Shown here: piece by piece, positions 60,305 to 64,000 of the stretch
Layout of the letters: each line of letters begins with the position of its first letter
How positions within the stretch are numbered: the stretch's first letter is position 1
Assembly (NCBI GenBank): GCA_016873335.1
Contig: VGXN01000003.1
Location: forward strand, 1 to 64,000
Origin: Phycisphaerae bacterium
Lineage (GTDB): Bacteria > Planctomycetota > Phycisphaerae > Phycisphaerales > SM1A02
Length of the DNA stretch: 64,000 nucleotides
Direction: 5' to 3'
The notes under the pieces: model-generated
Told to the model about the DNA's origin: nothing
Seen by the model: the letters and a program-made list of their open reading frames with translations, nothing else
Database searches by the model: none
Program-made: the position numbers and the translations under genes

Positions 60305-61645
60305 ATGCCGTACCTTCTTGCCGTGCAGTTCCTGCTCGAAACGATGCGGCTTGGTCTGTCGAATCTTCGTCGGCATGCGCTGCGTTCGATTCTGACTTGT
60401 CTTGGCATCATTCTTGGTGTTGCTGCGGTCATTGTGGTGGTCGCCATTGGTGAGGGGAACAAGCGAACTGCGCTTCGTGACATTGCTGCGCTTGGTGCAC
60501 GCAACATCATCGTGCGGAGTTCGAAGCCGCCGGATGTGTCTTCCACCACGCAAGCCCGCACCTTCCTCTCGCGGTATGGGCTGCTGTATGAGGATGCGCG
60601 ACGCCTGGAGTCAGGACTGGAAGGTCTCGTCATCATTCCACTGAAGGCGGTCGGGAGCGAGGTCAGCCGAGGTGCATTTCGCACGACGGCTCAGTGCTTC
60701 GGCACGGTGTCTGAACTGGCGCACGTCGCCAATCTTCAGCCGCAGCCAGGTGGGCGATACCTGAGCGATCATGATGTGGCGACGTACGCACCTGTGGCGG
60801 TGCTCGGCGATGAGATTGCGCGGCAGATGTTCCCGGCGCGTGATGCGCTCGGGCAGGACTTCCGCATCGATCAGCAGGTGTTCCGTGTGGTGGGAGTGCT
60901 GCAGCCGCAAGGACTTTCCGGCGGAGCGGGCAGTGCGCTCGTCGGTCGTGATCTCAACCGAGACATCCACGTGCCCATGACGACGGCCGAGCGGCAGTTC
61001 GGTGACATCGTGCTTCGAGGGTCGTCGGGATCGTTCAGTGCGGAGGAGGTGCAGTTGAGCGAGGTGTATGTCACCGCGCCAAGCACGGATTCGGTCGCTG
61101 AGATCGCTGCGCGTGTCGAGCGCGTGATCGAGATCGCACACCCTGGCATGACCGATGTGCAGATCGTTGTGCCATGGGAATTGCTCGAAAATGCGCGGCG
61201 TGCGATGGTGGTGTGGAACATCATGCTCGTGTCGATCGCGGCGATCAGCTTGCTCGTTGGGGGTATCGGCATCATGAACATCATGCTTGCAAGTGTCACG
61301 GAACGCACACGCGAAATCGGCATTCGGCGCGCGCTGGGTGCGACGCGTCGGCACATCGTGCTGCAGTTCCTCGTCGAGACGGGATCACTCTCGGCGGTCG
61401 GCGGAGTCATCGGCATCCTGCTTGGCATCGTGGTCGCCTTTGGGCTTGGACAACTCGTCGAGTTGCTGCGTTCGCTACCGATGTTCCGCGGGGCGTTCGG
61501 GCGCGTGTCTCTTGAGCCCGTGATCACGCTCTGGTCAATCGTCGTGAGCTTCGGGGTCGCCGCCGCTGTTGGACTTGTGTTTGGAACCTACCCGGCCGTG
61601 GTGGCGAGTCGGAAGGATCCTGTCGTTGCACTGCGCCATACGTGA
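60305..61645 (+). CDS. MacB/FtsX-type ABC transporter permease
   Basis: MRLGLSNLRRHALRSILTCLGIILGVAAVIVVVAIGEG, VGGIGIMNIMLASVTERTREIGIRRALGATRRHIVLQFLVE. Confidence 0.92.
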   Translation: MPYLLAVQFLLETMRLGLSNLRRHALRSILTCLGIILGVAAVIVVVAIGEGNKRTALRDIAALGARNIIVRSSKPPDVSSTTQARTFLSRYGLLYEDARRLESGLEGLVIIPLKAVGSEVSRGAFRTTAQCFGTVSELAHVANLQPQPGGRYLSDHDVATYAPVAVLGDEIARQMFPARDALGQDFRIDQQVFRVVGVLQPQGLSGGAGSALVGRDLNRDIHVPMTTAERQFGDIVLRGSSGSFSAEEVQLSEVYVTAPSTDSVAEIAARVERVIEIAHPGMTDVQIVVPWELLENARRAMVVWNIMLVSIAAISLLVGGIGIMNIMLASVTERTREIGIRRALGATRRHIVLQFLVETGSLSAVGGVIGILLGIVVAFGLGQLVELLRSLPMFRGAFGRVSLEPVITLWSIVVSFGVAAAVGLVFGTYPAVVASRKDPVVALRHT

Positions 61646-61703
61646 GCGCACTTTGGGGGGCGCGCGTCCGCATGTCTGACTCGGCTCGCCTAGGCTGCGT
61701 TGT

Positions 61704-62390
61704 ATGAGTGAGCGCATTCCGCCTGTTTCCAACGTTCCCGTGACAGGGGAGTCCCTTCGCACGCTCATTGGTGCGGATGCACGGGCCGTGCTCGAAATCG
61801 GTGCGCATCATGGCACGGAAACACGCATGCTGTTGGATGCGTTCCCTGTGGCGCATATTCATGCGTTCGAACCTGATCCGCGCGCTCTGGAGGTGCACCG
61901 CAAGTCCGTGCGACACCCGCGAGCGACACTGCATGCGATGGCCATCGGTGCGGTGAACGGTCGTGCGGAGTTTCATGTCAGCAGCGGAATGCCCCCGGAC
62001 ATCGATCCGATCATCGCCGCGGAGTATCCGAAGGGGTGGGATCAGTCCGGTTCGCTTCGTGCGCCGAAGGGGCACCACAAGGCCCACCCATGGTGCCAGT
62101 TTGTGCGAACGATTTCAGTCGAGGTTCGGACGCTCGATGCGTGGTCCGCCAAGCACGCGCAGGGGAGGATCGACTTTATCTGGGCGGACATGCAGGGGGC
62201 GGAGGGTGATCTGGTGCGGGGCGGAGCATCCACACTTGCGCGGACTCGCTTCCTCTACTGCGAATACAGCGATCGCGAACTCTACGAGGGCGAGCCAACC
62301 CTCGCGGCGCTGCTCGACATGCTTCCGACTTGGGAAGTGGTTCGCCGACTGCCGAATGACGTGCTCGTCCGAAACACGGCGTGCCGCTGA
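61704..62390 (+). CDS. FkbM-family methyltransferase
   Basis: AVLEIGAHHGTETRMLLDAFPVAHIHAFEPDPRALEVHRK, VEVRTLDAW, IDFIWADMQGAEGDLVRGG. Confidence 0.88.
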   Translation: MSERIPPVSNVPVTGESLRTLIGADARAVLEIGAHHGTETRMLLDAFPVAHIHAFEPDPRALEVHRKSVRHPRATLHAMAIGAVNGRAEFHVSSGMPPDIDPIIAAEYPKGWDQSGSLRAPKGHHKAHPWCQFVRTISVEVRTLDAWSAKHAQGRIDFIWADMQGAEGDLVRGGASTLARTRFLYCEYSDRELYEGEPTLAALLDMLPTWEVVRRLPNDVLVRNTACR

Positions 62391-62395
62391 AGCGG

Positions 62396-63979
62396 TCACT
62401 TGCGTCGGTAGACGATCACATCGCCATTGTTCCAGTCCACCCAGCCATGCAGCCGACGGTGCTCCGACCAGTGGCGATCGAGTGGGCCCTTTGCGTTCAC
62501 ATCGATCGTGCGTGGATACAGCACGATGAGCCAACGGATGTCCGAGTCGAGCGCATCGAGATGCCGCCCGCCTGACCCTGTCGGCACAATGTCGATGTCC
62601 TTCAGGACCGCGTAGTACGCCAGCACATTGTCAGCAAGCCCCACCGTTCCGATGCGAGCGGTTGTCGGTTCCTTGGCAAGAATCCACTCCACCGCATCGC
62701 GCAGCGGCTGCTTGGGCGGCAATCGCATCGTGTGAATGGTCCACGGAGTCGCGACGGCAAGGACGATGACTGTTGCGATGAGCTGTCGTCGCGCAGCATG
62801 ATGTTCGGTTGGCGTTTGGCGAGTCATCCATGCGACGATGTCGCTGCCTCCGAGCACCATCGCCGCGATGCATCCTGGGAGTGCGAAGAGACCGAAGCGT
62901 GCATACATCCAACTGCCCCCGAGTTCCGTGCCCAGTGCCACCACCGGGAGACCAAGAAGCATGAGTGCAAGTGGCATGCGGCGTGGCGCGTCTCGGACGG
63001 CGCCGACGAGTCCAACACAGACAAGCGCGAGAGCGGGAAGAGCGGCCCAACTCCATGCGCCACCAAGCCCAAGCAGCAGGTGAAGTCCCTCCGGCGAGAG
63101 GAGCGATGGTTCATTGCCGTCGAGCGCGGCGAACTCTCGGCGGATTCGAAGCATGTCAGGAAGAAGCGGTGTGAGCAGTGTGCATGCGGTGACTGCTCCA
63201 AGGCAGAGCGCCGCAAGCGCTGTGGCAGGAACCCGCAGCGCGGAGCCGTCGCGGCGAGCCACGAAGATGCAGAGAAGCAGTGTGATGCCTTGTCCGATCG
63301 GGAGTCCTGCAAAGACCAGATGCGACCAGATGCCCAGTGCGGTGATGAGTGCGCATGTCAGCAAGCACGCGAGGCACGAGCGGCGCATGCCACGGAGCAG
63401 CAGCGCTGTCGAAGTCGCCGCACAGAGGATCATGAGTGAGTAGCCGCGTGCCTCACAGGACTCGAGCACCACGATCGGTGCCATCGCGGTGGCGGCGGCC
63501 GCAGCTGCCGGGAGAATGCGGGACGGCCTCTGCATCCAACGGCATGTCTCGTGCATGAGCCAAGCCATCGCCCCAATGGCAAGGACCCCGGCGACAAAGG
63601 CAGGCATACGAAGGATCACCTCATTGACACCGCCCGACAGAGTCAGTGCACACCATGAGAGCAGCGTGTGCATGACATGGTTCGATGGGACGAAGTATGT
63701 GCCGATGATGGGACCAGGTCCATGCTGGGCGTAGTCGATCAGGGCGGAGATCTCGTCGTACCAGAAGCTCTCGGTGATTCGCCAGATCCGCTCGGTCACA
63801 CCGAGGGCGATGATGGCTCCAGTGATCAGCAGCAGGCGCGCAGTGAGTGATGCAGCAGGGCGCGGCGCGGCAGGTTCGATCGGTGGGCTCGATGTCCAAC
63901 GAGCAATCAGCAGACCGATGATCCACCAACTCGCGGCGCATGCGGCTGCCGCGATCCGCCACCAGTGTGCGCCCTCCAA
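62396..63979 (-). CDS. Multi-TM glycosyltransferase-like membrane protein (GT39/ArnT-like style)
   Basis: RIWRITESFWYDEISALIDYAQHGPG, many TM helices; start close to window edge. Confidence 0.65.
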   Translation of the reverse strand: MEGAHWWRIAAAACAASWWIIGLLIARWTSSPPIEPAAPRPAASLTARLLLITGAIIALGVTERIWRITESFWYDEISALIDYAQHGPGPIIGTYFVPSNHVMHTLLSWCALTLSGGVNEVILRMPAFVAGVLAIGAMAWLMHETCRWMQRPSRILPAAAAAATAMAPIVVLESCEARGYSLMILCAATSTALLLRGMRRSCLACLLTCALITALGIWSHLVFAGLPIGQGITLLLCIFVARRDGSALRVPATALAALCLGAVTACTLLTPLLPDMLRIRREFAALDGNEPSLLSPEGLHLLLGLGGAWSWAALPALALVCVGLVGAVRDAPRRMPLALMLLGLPVVALGTELGGSWMYARFGLFALPGCIAAMVLGGSDIVAWMTRQTPTEHHAARRQLIATVIVLAVATPWTIHTMRLPPKQPLRDAVEWILAKEPTTARIGTVGLADNVLAYYAVLKDIDIVPTGSGGRHLDALDSDIRWLIVLYPRTIDVNAKGPLDRHWSEHRRLHGWVDWNNGDVIVYRRK

Positions 63980-64000
63980 GGTGACGGCGCGAACATCGAC

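Overview
The window is about 64 kb of dense, high-GC bacterial chromosome. Gene content and style suggest a planctomycete of the Phycisphaerae type: VPAPGA C-terminal anchors, dockerin-like repeats, an Hc1-like histone, and scattered nuoB and atpD. This lineage call is inference. I support about 58 protein genes and one tRNA-Leu(GAG), plus two intrinsic terminators, a 46-bp tandem repeat and several palindromes. No CRISPR array, prophage, IS element or rRNA was seen. Most genes are housekeeping: iscS-iscU-iscA, atpD, manA, purB, plsY, pfkA, nuoB, queE, smpB, rseP, dxr, rne/rng, ptsI, dnaK, dnaE, pdxH, rpsU, rsfS, trmB. The most interesting items are: (1) a 64-aa Cys-rich ORF joined by ATGA overlaps to an ECF sigma gene on one side and a probable anti-sigma gene on the other; (2) a 673-aa lipoprotein with about 12 copies of a 26-27 aa 'AGNDxY...SQG...GxLxD' repeat that does not match RTX spacing; (3) palindromes upstream of ptsI, between pfkA and the aminotransferase gene, and between a metallopeptidase and a lipoprotein gene; (4) low-complexity RGG, acidic or basic extensions on several RNA-associated proteins; (5) isolated single copies of atpD and nuoB. 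All calls come from reading the sequence and supplied translations. No database search was run.
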